From Desulfocurvibacter africanus subsp. africanus DSM 2603 (GTDB lineage Bacteria; Desulfobacterota; Desulfovibrionia; Desulfovibrionales; Desulfovibrionaceae): a stretch of DNA of 64,000 nucleotides. The notes beneath the pieces are model-generated. The model was not told where the DNA came from, did not search any database, and saw only the letters and a list, made by a program, of their open reading frames with translations. The position numbers were made by a program, and so were the translations under genes. Positions 8,205 through 16,577 of the stretch are shown here, piece by piece. The stretch spans positions 53,006 through 117,005 of the forward strand of contig NZ_AULZ01000016.1 of assembly GCF_000422545.1 (NCBI RefSeq), read 5' to 3'. Position 1 is the stretch's first letter. Each line of letters begins with the position of its first letter.

Positions 8205-8380
8205 GGCGCAGTAGACGAATCGCCGGATTGGCCGAGCCCTGCGCGGGGACTCTCCTTTTCCCAAAGATATTGAATTGACGTCATAAAGCGGCTATGAATA
8301 GCAATAGCCTGCCATTTCGCGCTTTGCCGTCCGCCAATTAGACATCCAGGCGGACAATGGCACGGCCGCAAGGAGAGACC

Positions 8381-8571
8381 ATGGGCAAGCAGCAGTGCAC
8401 GGTATGCGGCTTCGTTTACGATCCCAAGCAGGGCGCCACCTGTCGGGCATCGAGCCGGGCACGACCTTCGAGGAACTGCCCGAGGATTGGCGCTGCCCCC
8501 TCTGCCGCTCGGGCAGCTCCGTCTTCGAAGGCGAGGCGGAAGAAGATGCGCAGGGCAGTCCCTGCCAATGA
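8381..8571 (+). pseudogene. Rubredoxin with a single-base frameshift
   Basis: ATG 8381 has AAGGAGA upstream and encodes [18 protein letters not shown], the N-terminal half of a rubredoxin with its first CxxC iron site. The frame then breaks near 8435-8437. The remaining half continues in another frame as [20 protein letters not shown] plus a tail, to the TGA at 8569-8571. Restoring one base (GC to GNC in the GD of a GDxxxGI motif) would give a complete protein of about 63 residues with both CxxC iron-binding pairs and an acidic C-terminal extension. It is either a true inactivated copy, a sequencing error, or, less likely, recoding. An intact rubredoxin follows 58 bases downstream. Confidence 0.75.
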
Positions 8572-8629
8572 GGGCCGACCGAGGTCTCTGCGCTCAGGGT
8601 TTTCATTGAGCAAACAACCGGAGGAACAC

Positions 8630-8791
8630 ATGGACAAGTATGTTTGCAACATTTGTGGCTATGTTTACGATCCCGCAGACGGCGACCCGGATAACGGCGT
8701 CAATCCCGGCACCAAGTTCGAGGACGTTCCCGAGGACTGGGTCTGCCCCGTGTGCGGCGCGCCCAAGTCCGAGTTCTCCAAGGAAGGCTGA
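8630..8791 (+). CDS. rub: Rubredoxin
   Basis: This 53-residue one-iron electron carrier has the two Cys pairs [10 protein letters not shown] and CPVCGAPKS, the acidic [20 protein letters not shown] core and the normal family length. AACCGGAGG precedes the ATG at 8630. It lies directly ahead of roo, matching the rub-roo operon of Desulfovibrio, in which rubredoxin passes electrons from NADH:rubredoxin oxidoreductase to Roo for oxygen reduction to water. A weak hairpin (8816-8843) separates it from roo, so expression may be partly uncoupled. Confidence 0.95.
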   Translation: MDKYVCNICGYVYDPADGDPDNGVNPGTKFEDVPEDWVCPVCGAPKSEFSKEG

Positions 8792-8815
8792 TTTCCGGCG
8801 TCGGCATTGATGCAG

Positions 8816-8846
8816 GGCCGGGCACGCGCTCAGCGGCCCGGCCTTT
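8816..8846 (+). terminator. Weak hairpin between rubredoxin and roo
   Basis: GGCCGGG (8816-8822) pairs with CCCGGCC (8837-8843), followed by TTT; a longer T run lies at about 8865. This could reduce rather than stop read-through into roo. Confidence 0.45.
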
Positions 8847-8921
8847 ACGCTTTGCAGCGGCCTTTTTTTCTCCTAAGAAATACTTGAAGATACCATTACG
8901 CCTCAACAAGCGAGGAGAACC

Positions 8922-10148
8922 ATGAGACCTGTGGAAATCAAAAAGGATATCCATTGGGTTGGGGCCGTGGACTACAATACGCGCGACTTCCACGGCTACG
9001 CCCTTTCGCCCAACGGCACCACGTACAACGCATTCCTCATCAAGGACGAGAAGGTAACCCTGTTCGACACCGTCAAGCACGGCCATGAAGAGGAGTTCTT
9101 CGAGAACGTGGCCCTGGCCGCAGGAGGCCTGGAAGCCGTGGATTACCTGGTGGTCAACCACCTGGAGCCGGACCACGCCGGCTGCCTCGTGGAAACCGTG
9201 GAGCGCGTAAAACCCGAGAAGATCTTCTGCTCGCCCATGGGCCTGAAGGCCATGGATTCGCTCTACCATATCAAGGACAAGGGCTGGACCGTCGAGGCCC
9301 TGCCCACGGGCGCGAATCTGTCCCTGGGCCGGCGCACGCTCCAGTTCCTGGAAACGCGCATGCTGCACTGGCCGGACAACATGATGACCTACATCCCCGA
9401 GGACAAGCTGCTCATCTCCAGCGATGCCTTCGGCCAGAATTTGGCCAGCAGCGAGCGATTCGTGGACGAGGTGGACCGGGCCAAGCTCACGGAGCTCATG
9501 CGCGAGTACTTCGCCAACATCGTGCTGCCCTTCTCGCCCATCGTGCAGAAGACCTTCGAGCAGATCCAGAAGCTCGGCTGGGAAATCGACATGATCGCCC
9601 CGGACCACGGCCTCATGTTCCGCGGCAAGGATGTGGCCTTCGCCATCCAGCAGTACGCCGAACTGGCGGCCCAGCATCCGACCCGGCGCGCCACGATCCT
9701 CTTCGACACCATGTGGCACTCCACTGAAACCATGGCCAGGGCCATCGGCGACGGCCTCAAGGACGCGGGCTGCGAGGTGACCCTGATGCACCTCAAGGCC
9801 AACCACCACACGAGCGTCATGACCGAGGTCTCGCGCTCGGGCGCGGTCATCGTGGGCAGCCCCACGCACAACAACGGCATCCTGCCCTACGTGGCCGGCG
9901 CGCTGCAGTACATGAAGGGTCTCAAGCCCCAGAACAAGGTCGGCGGAGTGTTCGGCTCCTTCGGCTGGAGCGGCGAGTCCGTGAAGATCATCAAGGAATG
10001 GCTGACGTCCATGAACATCGACGTCGTGGGCGAAGGCGTGCGCACCAAGAACGTCCCGGATGCCGAGATGTTGGCCCAGTGCTTCGACTATGGCCGCCAG
10101 ATCGCCCAGGCCATCGAGGCCAAGATGGAAGCCTGCGGCGTGAAATAG
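8922..10148 (+). CDS. roo: Rubredoxin:oxygen oxidoreductase (flavodiiron protein)
   Basis: This 408-residue cytosolic enzyme reduces O2 to water (some members also reduce NO) with electrons from rubredoxin. The N-terminal beta-lactamase-like domain carries the diiron ligands HLEPDH (about residues 80-85), HWPD (H149), SSDAF (D168) and APDHG (H229). The C-terminal flavodoxin-like domain, from about residue 257, starts ILFDTMWHSTETMA and contains SPTHNNG and GSFGWSGE for FMN binding. GAGGAG lies upstream of the ATG. Length and domain order match the Desulfovibrio gigas enzyme. It is downstream of two rubredoxin genes and ends at a shared terminator. Confidence 0.95.
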   Translation: MRPVEIKKDIHWVGAVDYNTRDFHGYALSPNGTTYNAFLIKDEKVTLFDTVKHGHEEEFFENVALAAGGLEAVDYLVVNHLEPDHAGCLVETVERVKPEKIFCSPMGLKAMDSLYHIKDKGWTVEALPTGANLSLGRRTLQFLETRMLHWPDNMMTYIPEDKLLISSDAFGQNLASSERFVDEVDRAKLTELMREYFANIVLPFSPIVQKTFEQIQKLGWEIDMIAPDHGLMFRGKDVAFAIQQYAELAAQHPTRRATILFDTMWHSTETMARAIGDGLKDAGCEVTLMHLKANHHTSVMTEVSRSGAVIVGSPTHNNGILPYVAGALQYMKGLKPQNKVGGVFGSFGWSGESVKIIKEWLTSMNIDVVGEGVRTKNVPDAEMLAQCFDYGRQIAQAIEAKMEACGVK

Positions 10149-10297
10149 AGCGTTTTGCATGAGAACCGGGAGCTTGTCCTCCCGAGCCTCATCCACCAGG
10201 GCCATATCCCCTATGGAACGCGCCCTGGACCCACGCATTTCGCTCGCGAAGTGCCTTAAAGCCAGCCGCCGTCGGCGCGATTCACCCACGAAATGAC

Positions 10298-10330
10298 GAA
10301 CCCCCGCCGGGTAGTTCCAGGCGGGGGTTC
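10298..10330. terminator. Bidirectional terminator between roo and aminotransferase
   Basis: GAACCCCCGCC (10298-10308) pairs with GGCGGGGGTTC (10320-10330) over 11 perfect base pairs. A TTTACATTCT tail follows on the plus strand and CATTTCG on the minus strand. It serves the two converging genes. Confidence 0.8.
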
Positions 10331-10358
10331 TTTACATTCTGTCTCTCTGCTTCGCGCT

Positions 10359-11543
10359 CTACCCCTTCATGGCCCGCGCGAAAGCCTCCACGCTCCTGCG
10401 GATGATCTTCTCGTCAACGCAGAAGGCCAGGCGGAAGAATCCCGGATAGCCGAAGCCCGTACCGGGCACGGCCAGCACGCGCTCCTCCTGCAGCCGCCGG
10501 ACAAAGGCCAGATCGTCGCCGCCCGGAGCCTTGGGGAAGAAGTAGAAGCCGCCCTTCGGCATGGCGTATTCGATGCCCGCCGCATCGAGCACCTCGGCCA
10601 TGGCCTTGCGCCGCGCCGCGTAGATTGACACGTCCACCTGCGAGCCCAGGGCCTTGGCCAGGATCTTCTGGCCGATGGCCGGTGCGTTCACGTAGCCCAG
10701 GATGCGGTTGGTGAGCGTCAGGCCAGCCAGCAGCTCGGCCTTGCCGGGCATGGCCGGATTGACCAGCAGATAGCCCACGCGCTCGCCGGCCAGGGAAAGA
10801 TTCTTGGAAAAGGAGCTGGCCACCACCGAATGCTCGTAGATGGGCAGGAGGCTCGGAACCTCGGCTCCGTCGTAGGCCAGGAAACGGTAAGGCTCGTCGG
10901 ACACGAGATAGATGGGCCGGCCGAACTGCGCGGACTTTTCGCGCAAGGCTTGGGCCAACGCCTGCAACTGCTCGCGCGGGTAGATGGCTCCCGTGGGATT
11001 GTTGGGCGAGTTGATCAGCACCACGCGGGTCTTGGCGTTGATGGCCGCGGCCATGGCCGGGACGTCCAGGCCGAAGTCCGGGGGCAACGCCTTGACCGGG
11101 GTCAGCCCGCCGCCGAAGTTCTGCACATAGAAGCCGTACTCCACGAAGAACGGCGCAGGGCAGAGCACCTCGTCGCAGGGCTCCAGCACGGCTCGGAAAA
11201 AGGCGTTGAGCCCTCCGGCCGCGCCGCAGGTCAGGATCACGTCGCCCGCACCCACTGTCACGCCCTGTTCCTGGGAAAGCTGGGCCGCAAGGGCCGCACG
11301 CACGTCCGGGTAGCCGGGGTTGGGCATGTAGCCCAGGGCGAAGGGCTTGTCCGCGTTTTCGGCGATTTCGGCCAGGGCCTTCTTCACGGCCGGGGGCGGC
11401 GGCAGGTCGGGGTTGCCGAGACTGAAGTCGAACACGGCGTCTTCGCCGAACTGTTTCTTGAGCTCAATACCGGCTTCGAACATGCGCCGGATCCACGAGG
11501 CGCGCTCCAGGTAGTCTTTGATCTGGCTGGCGAGCATGGCCAT
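10359..11543 (-). CDS. Class I PLP-dependent aminotransferase
   Basis: This 394-residue fold-type I aminotransferase transfers an amino group using pyridoxal phosphate. Visible features are DFSLGNPDLPPP near residue 38, GAAGGLNAFFRAVL for phosphate binding, NSPNNPTG (about 178-185), SDEPYR with the PLP aspartate (D216), and SSFSKNLSLAGERVGY with the Schiff-base lysine (K247). The closest general relatives are aspartate-type aminotransferases; substrate cannot be deduced. The start ATG at 11543 has AAAGGAAG upstream. It stands alone, convergent with roo. Confidence 0.88.
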   Translation of the reverse strand: MAMLASQIKDYLERASWIRRMFEAGIELKKQFGEDAVFDFSLGNPDLPPPPAVKKALAEIAENADKPFALGYMPNPGYPDVRAALAAQLSQEQGVTVGAGDVILTCGAAGGLNAFFRAVLEPCDEVLCPAPFFVEYGFYVQNFGGGLTPVKALPPDFGLDVPAMAAAINAKTRVVLINSPNNPTGAIYPREQLQALAQALREKSAQFGRPIYLVSDEPYRFLAYDGAEVPSLLPIYEHSVVASSFSKNLSLAGERVGYLLVNPAMPGKAELLAGLTLTNRILGYVNAPAIGQKILAKALGSQVDVSIYAARRKAMAEVLDAAGIEYAMPKGGFYFFPKAPGGDDLAFVRRLQEERVLAVPGTGFGYPGFFRLAFCVDEKIIRRSVEAFARAMKG

Positions 11544-11721
11544 GAATCGCTTCCTTTGCTGCTGGTATGGGGAATCGGGATGTTTCGATCCAGGCCGGCA
11601 GGCTAGCCCAAAACTCCACCCTATTCAATGCCGCGCGCCATTGCGTTACGGCCCGCGTCTGCTATGAATGTAAAAGGGATGGAGGAAGCCCCGGCCACCG
11701 ACCGGGACTTGAGGAGAAGCA

Positions 11722-12264
11722 ATGAACATCGATCCCTTCTGGGCGCGTCTGCTGGCAATCATCGCCGCCGCCTTTGTCGCGGCCCTGGTGTTGTCTTCCT
11801 GCGGCTCCAGGCTGCCCAAGGACATGCGCATAACGCCCACGACCTTGGCCGATCCGTTGCAGGTGGCGGAACGCCCCGGGGCCTACACGAATTCCACCGT
11901 GCTGTGGGGCGGCAGGATCGTATCCCTCCGGCCGGGCCGTGAAGGCACCGAACTGGAGGTGCTCCAGTTCGAACTGAACTCCTCTGACAGGCCCGAGTCT
12001 GGTCAGCGCACAGGCGGCCGCTTCCTGGTGCGCACGCCGGCCTTCCTGGACCCGGCGCTCTACGCGCCCGGCCGCGAGGTAACGGTCGCCGGAACTCTCG
12101 AAGGCTCGGAGACGCGCCCCGTGGGCGAGCGGCCCTACGTGTATCCCGTGGTCATTTCCAACGACGTCTATCTCTGGCCCGAGCGTGCGCCCTATCGAGA
12201 CCCTTATTATGACCCATGGGGGCCGCGCTTCTATTTCGGCTACGGTGTTTATCGTTATTGGTAA
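11722..12264 (+). CDS. slp: Slp-family outer-membrane lipoprotein
   Basis: The 180-residue protein begins with a lipoprotein signal peptide whose lipobox LSSC places the lipidated cysteine at residue 27. The body carries the Slp pattern: ADPLQVAERPGAYTNSTVLWGGRIV, a beta-rich region with GGRFLVRTPAFLDPALYAPGREVTVAGTL, and a Tyr-rich C-terminus ending YGVYRYW. Slp proteins are starvation- or stress-inducible outer-membrane lipoproteins of unknown mechanism. AGGAGAAGC precedes the ATG. It is a single gene. Confidence 0.85.
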   Translation: MNIDPFWARLLAIIAAAFVAALVLSSCGSRLPKDMRITPTTLADPLQVAERPGAYTNSTVLWGGRIVSLRPGREGTELEVLQFELNSSDRPESGQRTGGRFLVRTPAFLDPALYAPGREVTVAGTLEGSETRPVGERPYVYPVVISNDVYLWPERAPYRDPYYDPWGPRFYFGYGVYRYW

Positions 12265-12740
12265 TGCACGACCGAGTCGGATCGCCTTGGCATTTGCCGG
12301 CCGTCCGGCAAGCCGAATACGCACGCAGTGAGCAGGCGATACGTGTTCAGCTCCTCATGCCCAAGGGCTTGCGTGTGGTTGGCTTTGTTTCGCGATTTTT
12401 GGGTCAGAAGCAGGTCCAGCCCCTCTATAAGACTCCACCAGAAAGCCGCCCATGCCCCAAGCCTGCATCCATGGCCCTAATAGCCACCAACAAGACCCCT
12501 CAGGCATCCTATAGGATGTTGTCACTGCTTATTTTTTAGTAGATCGGGTAAGTTATGTTCGTGGCACAAGGGCAACCGCAGCGCCAGGCGGCATACGCCA
12601 AATGCGGAATTTGATAAGGGCCCTGCCCTCCTCAAGCTCCTCCCGGCAGGGGCAACGTGCCCCTGCACCCGCGATTTTTTTTGCTGAACAACCACAGGCT
12701 TTGTTCTGACGATCGACTGCCGACAACCTGAAGACGCGCC
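12265..12740. other. 476-base intergenic region with one repeat element
   Basis: No coding sequence is supported. The only structure I see is the composite hairpin element and T run at 12617-12682, described separately. The rest is unremarkable moderately AT-rich DNA between the converging slp and ftsH genes. Confidence 0.6.
12617..12682 (+). repeat. Composite hairpin element, copy 1, with T8 tract
   Basis: A degenerate first arm (GGGCCCTGCCCTCCTC) is followed by the linker AAGCTCCTCCCG and then the second hairpin GCAGGGGC/GCCCCTGC (12646-12666), ACCC and eight T (12675-12682). It shares linker and second-hairpin design with the other copies in this window and is a convincing rho-independent terminator on the plus strand. 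Confidence 0.7.
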
Positions 12741-14627
12741 CTAGGACAACCCCGCCGGCCTGCGCTTGCCGTCCACGCCCAGGATGGTCAGCACGACATC
12801 GCCGGACAGCTCTTCCTCCTCCAGCAGCTTGGCGGCCAGTTTGTCCAGGCCCTGACGGTACTCCTCCAGGGCCGCTCGCGCCTTGCCGTAAGCGGCTTCA
12901 AGGATGGTTGCAACCTCCTCGTCCACCTCGCGGGCCGTCTCCTCGCTGTACTCCCGCCTGGTGGCGAAATCCTCACCCAGGAAGACCGGCTCATTGCTGC
13001 CTCCCAGGGCCATGTGGCTGAAGCGTTTGCTCATGCCCCACTCCACGACCATGCGCCGGGCGTGGCGCGTGGCCTCCAGCAGGTCGCTGCCCGCGCCGCT
13101 GGTCATGGTGCCCAGCACCAGCTCCTCGGCGGCCCGGCCACCCATCATCACGGCCAGACGGTCCAGGAGGTACTCGCGCGTATAGACGTACTTCTCCGTC
13201 TCCGGGAGCTGCTGGGTCACGCCCATGCTCATGGCCCGCGGCACGATGGAAACCTTGTGCAGCGGATCTGCGTTGGGCATGACCGCGGCCACCAGGGCAT
13301 GGCCCGACTCGTGGTAGGCCACTGTGCGTTTCTCCTCGTCGCTGATGGCCAGCCCCTGGCGCACGAGGCCCATGAGCACCTTGTCGCGGGCCTGCTCCAC
13401 GTCCTCGCGCAGGATTTCCTTGCGGTCGTATCTGGCGGCCATGAGCGCGGCCTCGTTGAGCAGATTCCGCAGGTCCGCGCCGCTGAAGCCCGGCGTACCG
13501 CGCGCCAGGGCGTTCAGGTCGATGTCCTGGGCCATGGGTTTATTGCGCGCGTGGATGCGCAGAATCTCAAGCCGGGCCTTGGTGGTGGGCAGGGGAATGG
13601 TCACCCGGCGGTCGAAGCGGCCGGGCCGCAGGAGCGCCGGGTCCAGAATATCCGGGCGGTTGGTGGCGCTCATGACGATGACGTCGTGGCTCTGCTCGAA
13701 ACCGTCCAACTCTGACAACAGCTGGTTCAGGGTCTGCTCGCGCTCGTCGTGGCCGCCGCCCAGGCCTGCCCCGCGCTTGCGGCCGATGGAGTCCAACTCG
13801 TCGATGAAAATGATGCTCGGCGTGTTCTTCTTGGCGTCCTCGAACAGGCTGCGCACGCGCGAGGCGCCCACGCCCACGAACATCTCCATGAAATCCGAGC
13901 CGGTTATGCTGAAGAAGGGCACTCCGGCCTCTCCGGCCACGGCCCGCGCCAGCAGGGTCTTGCCGCAGCCCGGCGGACCGACCAGGAGCACCCCGCGCGG
14001 AACCTGCGCGCCCAGGCGGCGTACGCGGCCTGGGTCCTTGAGGAACGTCACGATTTCCTGGAGTTCCTCCTTGGCCCCCTCGGCGCCGGCCACGTCGTCG
14101 AAGGTCGTGCGCTCCTTGCGCTGGTCGTAGAGCTTGGCCCTGCTTCGGCCCATGCCCAACAGCCCCCCTCCTCCGCCGCCCGACACGCGCCGAAACTGGA
14201 CCCAGACAATGAAGCCCAGGAAGAGCATGGGCAACAGGCCGAACAGGAGCAGCCACAGCCAGGAGCCGTCGCTCTCGGGCCTGACGCGAAGCTGCACGTC
14301 CCGGGCCTGCAGGAGATCGAACAGCTCGGGATCACCGAAGGATGGGATGTACGTGCGGAAGCGCGCCAGCTCCATGTCCTGGGACGCGCCTTCGGGGCGG
14401 TAGCGGATGGCCTGCCGGAACTGGCCGTCGATGCGCTCGCCCTGCACCAGGACACTCCGCACGTTGTCGGCCGCCAGCTGCTCGCGGAATTCGCTGTAGC
14501 TCAATGGCGGCGGGGCCGTCATACCCCGGGAAATCCAGACCCAGGCCATGAGCGCAATGAACAGAAGAAACATCACGCCGCGCAAGGAGCGTTGCTGATT
14601 TGCGCCGGGAATCCTGGAACCGTTCAT
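12741..14627 (-). CDS. ftsH: ATP-dependent zinc metalloprotease FtsH
   Basis: This inner-membrane AAA+ protease of 628 residues degrades misfolded or regulated membrane and cytosolic proteins. There are two N-terminal membrane segments (about residues 17-34 and 122-144) around a periplasmic domain, Walker A GPPGCGKT (217-224), Walker [12 protein letters not shown], the pore motif [12 protein letters not shown] region RPGRFDRR, and the zinc site HESGH (439-443). The start ATG is at 14627. A 42-codon ORF with a perfect ribosome binding site lies 54 bases upstream in the same direction. The C-terminus is short and ends after KRRPAGLS. Confidence 0.95.
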   Translation of the reverse strand: MNGSRIPGANQQRSLRGVMFLLFIALMAWVWISRGMTAPPPLSYSEFREQLAADNVRSVLVQGERIDGQFRQAIRYRPEGASQDMELARFRTYIPSFGDPELFDLLQARDVQLRVRPESDGSWLWLLLFGLLPMLFLGFIVWVQFRRVSGGGGGGLLGMGRSRAKLYDQRKERTTFDDVAGAEGAKEELQEIVTFLKDPGRVRRLGAQVPRGVLLVGPPGCGKTLLARAVAGEAGVPFFSITGSDFMEMFVGVGASRVRSLFEDAKKNTPSIIFIDELDSIGRKRGAGLGGGHDEREQTLNQLLSELDGFEQSHDVIVMSATNRPDILDPALLRPGRFDRRVTIPLPTTKARLEILRIHARNKPMAQDIDLNALARGTPGFSGADLRNLLNEAALMAARYDRKEILREDVEQARDKVLMGLVRQGLAISDEEKRTVAYHESGHALVAAVMPNADPLHKVSIVPRAMSMGVTQQLPETEKYVYTREYLLDRLAVMMGGRAAEELVLGTMTSGAGSDLLEATRHARRMVVEWGMSKRFSHMALGGSNEPVFLGEDFATRREYSEETAREVDEEVATILEAAYGKARAALEEYRQGLDKLAAKLLEEEELSGDVVLTILGVDGKRRPAGLS

Positions 14628-14681
14628 GCGCGCCCCCGCCCCCAGCCGGCCGAACCCTCCGGAACAGCCGACAGGAACAAG

Positions 14682-14810
14682 CTAGCCTTGGGGCCTGTAA
14701 CGCCGAGACAGTGCGCGGAACAACTGCTCATAACGGACGGCCATGGCCTTGACCAACTCCTGAACCGTTTTTCGAGCCAACAGATCCACGGGCGAGCGTG
14801 CTTCCTCCAT
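14682..14810 (-). CDS. Small 42-residue protein upstream of ftsH
   Basis: The reading frame starts at ATG 14810, preceded by AAGGAGGTCGC, a near-perfect ribosome binding site at optimal spacing, and ends at TAG 14682-14684. It encodes a basic, probably helical 42-residue protein beginning MEEARSPVDLLARKTVQ and ending SRRYRPQG. There is no signal peptide or membrane segment. I do not recognise a family. It lies 54 bases ahead of ftsH and may share its transcript, so it could be a leader peptide or a small FtsH-related factor; that is speculation. The ribosome binding site is the main evidence. Confidence 0.6.
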   Translation of the reverse strand: MEEARSPVDLLARKTVQELVKAMAVRYEQLFRALSRRYRPQG

Positions 14811-14993
14811 GCGACCTCCTTGTCAGGCGAATTCGCGTCGAATTTCCCATATTTTGCGATCCAAGCATGCACGAACCGTACGGGCTTGGCTGTCGGCGCA
14901 AAACGCATAACGCTGTAGGCCCCAACCCTAGAGGAAAACCCTTGCGCCCGGGTCGTAAGGCGACGCATAGTGGCAACAATCCAGGAGGAATGC

Positions 14994-16574
14994 ATGCTTC
15001 CGAACTCCACGCTGCACAAAGCCTTCCCGGTCGCCCTGCTCGGCCTGATCGGTCTGTTCGGCTTTCTTGGCCTGGCCCTGTCGCCAATGGAAGCCTGGTG
15101 CCAGACGCCAGACGTCGCGCCCACCAGCCCGGCCACGGCCAGTCCTGCCACGGAGGAGTGCCTGGGTTGTCACGCGAGCATCCATCCGGGCATTGTCGAA
15201 GCTTGGCAGGCCAGCCGACATGCCGCTACGACACCGGCCAGGGGCCTGAAACGGTCCGAGCTGGAGCGGCGCGTGAACGGAGCCGTCCCCGAGGGACTGC
15301 GCGAGGTTTCCGTGGGCTGCGCCGAGTGCCACACCGCGCGGGCCGAAAAGCATGCCGGCAGCTTCGAGCACAACGGCTATCAGGTGCATGCGGCGGTCAG
15401 CCCGGACGACTGCGGGCTATGCCACGGCGAGGAACGCCGTCAGTTCGCCGCGAACGTCATGTCCCACGCCCACGGCAACCTGGCCGGCAACCCGGTCTTC
15501 GGCCAGCTCATGCAGGCCATCAACGGATCGCCGCATCTGAAGGAGGGCAAGCTCTCCTTTGCCGAACCCGAACAGGCCACACAGGATCAAGCCTGCTTTT
15601 CCTGCCACGGCACGCGCCTATCCGTGACAGGCACTGTCACGCGCGAGACAGTGCAGGGCGAGATGGACTTTCCGATCATCAAGGGCTGGCCCAACCGCGG
15701 AGTGGGCCGCGTGAACCTCGACGGCAGCCTGGGCGCGTGTTCGGCCTGCCACACGCGCCACGCCTTTTCCATCAAGGAGGCTCGATCGCCTTACACCTGC
15801 AAGGAGTGCCATGAGGGACCGGACGTGCCCGTGTACTACGTCTATGCGGCCAGCGCCCACGGCAAGATTCATGCGGCGCTGGGCAAGGACTGGAACTACG
15901 AGGCCGTGCCCTGGACCGTGGGCAGGGACTTCACCGCGCCGACCTGCGCGGCCTGCCATGTCAGCCTGCTCGTGGACACCGAAGGCTCGATCGTGGCCAA
16001 GCGCACGCACCGCATGAACGACCGCCTGGCTTGGCGGCTGTTCGGGCTGGTCTACGCCCACCCTCACCCGCTCAAGCCTGATACGACCATCATCCGCAAC
16101 GGCCAGGGCCTGCCCCTGCCCGCGGACCTGGACGGGAAATTCGCCGCCAACTTCCTGGCCGACGCAGCCGAGCGGGACCGCCGCGCCAAAGCCATGCAGC
16201 AGTCTTGCACGGCTTGCCATGACTCATCCTGGATCAAGGGCCACTGGGAGCATTTCGAGCATGCCGTGCGCGAAACCAACGAGAAGACCGCGCGCATCAC
16301 GGACATCATGCAGGAGATATGGGCCAAGGGCTTGGCCCAAGGTCCGGGTAAAGGTCCAGGTCAGGGCGGCAATCTCTTTGACGAGTACCCGGAACGCATC
16401 TGGAGCGACGCCTGGCTGTTCTACGCCAACTCAATCCGTTATGCCGCGGCCATGGCCGGAGGTGGCGACTACGGGGTGTTCGAGAAGGGCCGCTACCACC
16501 TTTCGCGCTCGGCCAGCGAACTGCACGACTGGCTGGAGCTGCGTCAGCGGCTCACGAATGCAAAGGAGCCTTAA
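14994..16574 (+). CDS. Octaheme cytochrome c, hydroxylamine oxidoreductase-like
   Basis: The product has 526 residues: a signal sequence (about residues 8-34, ending near MEAWCQ), then eight CxxCH sites at about residues 56, 109, 140, 201, 249, 269, 318 and 405. The heme count, spacing and the last-heme region SCTACHDSSWIKGHWEHFEH resemble the multiheme HAO-like family, whose members oxidise hydroxylamine or reduce nitrite, hydroxylamine or sulfur compounds in the periplasm. The substrate here is unknown. I start at ATG 14994 because AGGAGG is 5 bases upstream; an ATG at 14990 is in another frame. The stop is only three bases before the DUF2254 gene, so the two are coupled. Confidence 0.82.
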   Translation: MLPNSTLHKAFPVALLGLIGLFGFLGLALSPMEAWCQTPDVAPTSPATASPATEECLGCHASIHPGIVEAWQASRHAATTPARGLKRSELERRVNGAVPEGLREVSVGCAECHTARAEKHAGSFEHNGYQVHAAVSPDDCGLCHGEERRQFAANVMSHAHGNLAGNPVFGQLMQAINGSPHLKEGKLSFAEPEQATQDQACFSCHGTRLSVTGTVTRETVQGEMDFPIIKGWPNRGVGRVNLDGSLGACSACHTRHAFSIKEARSPYTCKECHEGPDVPVYYVYAASAHGKIHAALGKDWNYEAVPWTVGRDFTAPTCAACHVSLLVDTEGSIVAKRTHRMNDRLAWRLFGLVYAHPHPLKPDTTIIRNGQGLPLPADLDGKFAANFLADAAERDRRAKAMQQSCTACHDSSWIKGHWEHFEHAVRETNEKTARITDIMQEIWAKGLAQGPGKGPGQGGNLFDEYPERIWSDAWLFYANSIRYAAAMAGGGDYGVFEKGRYHLSRSASELHDWLELRQRLTNAKEP

Positions 16575-16577
16575 GGC

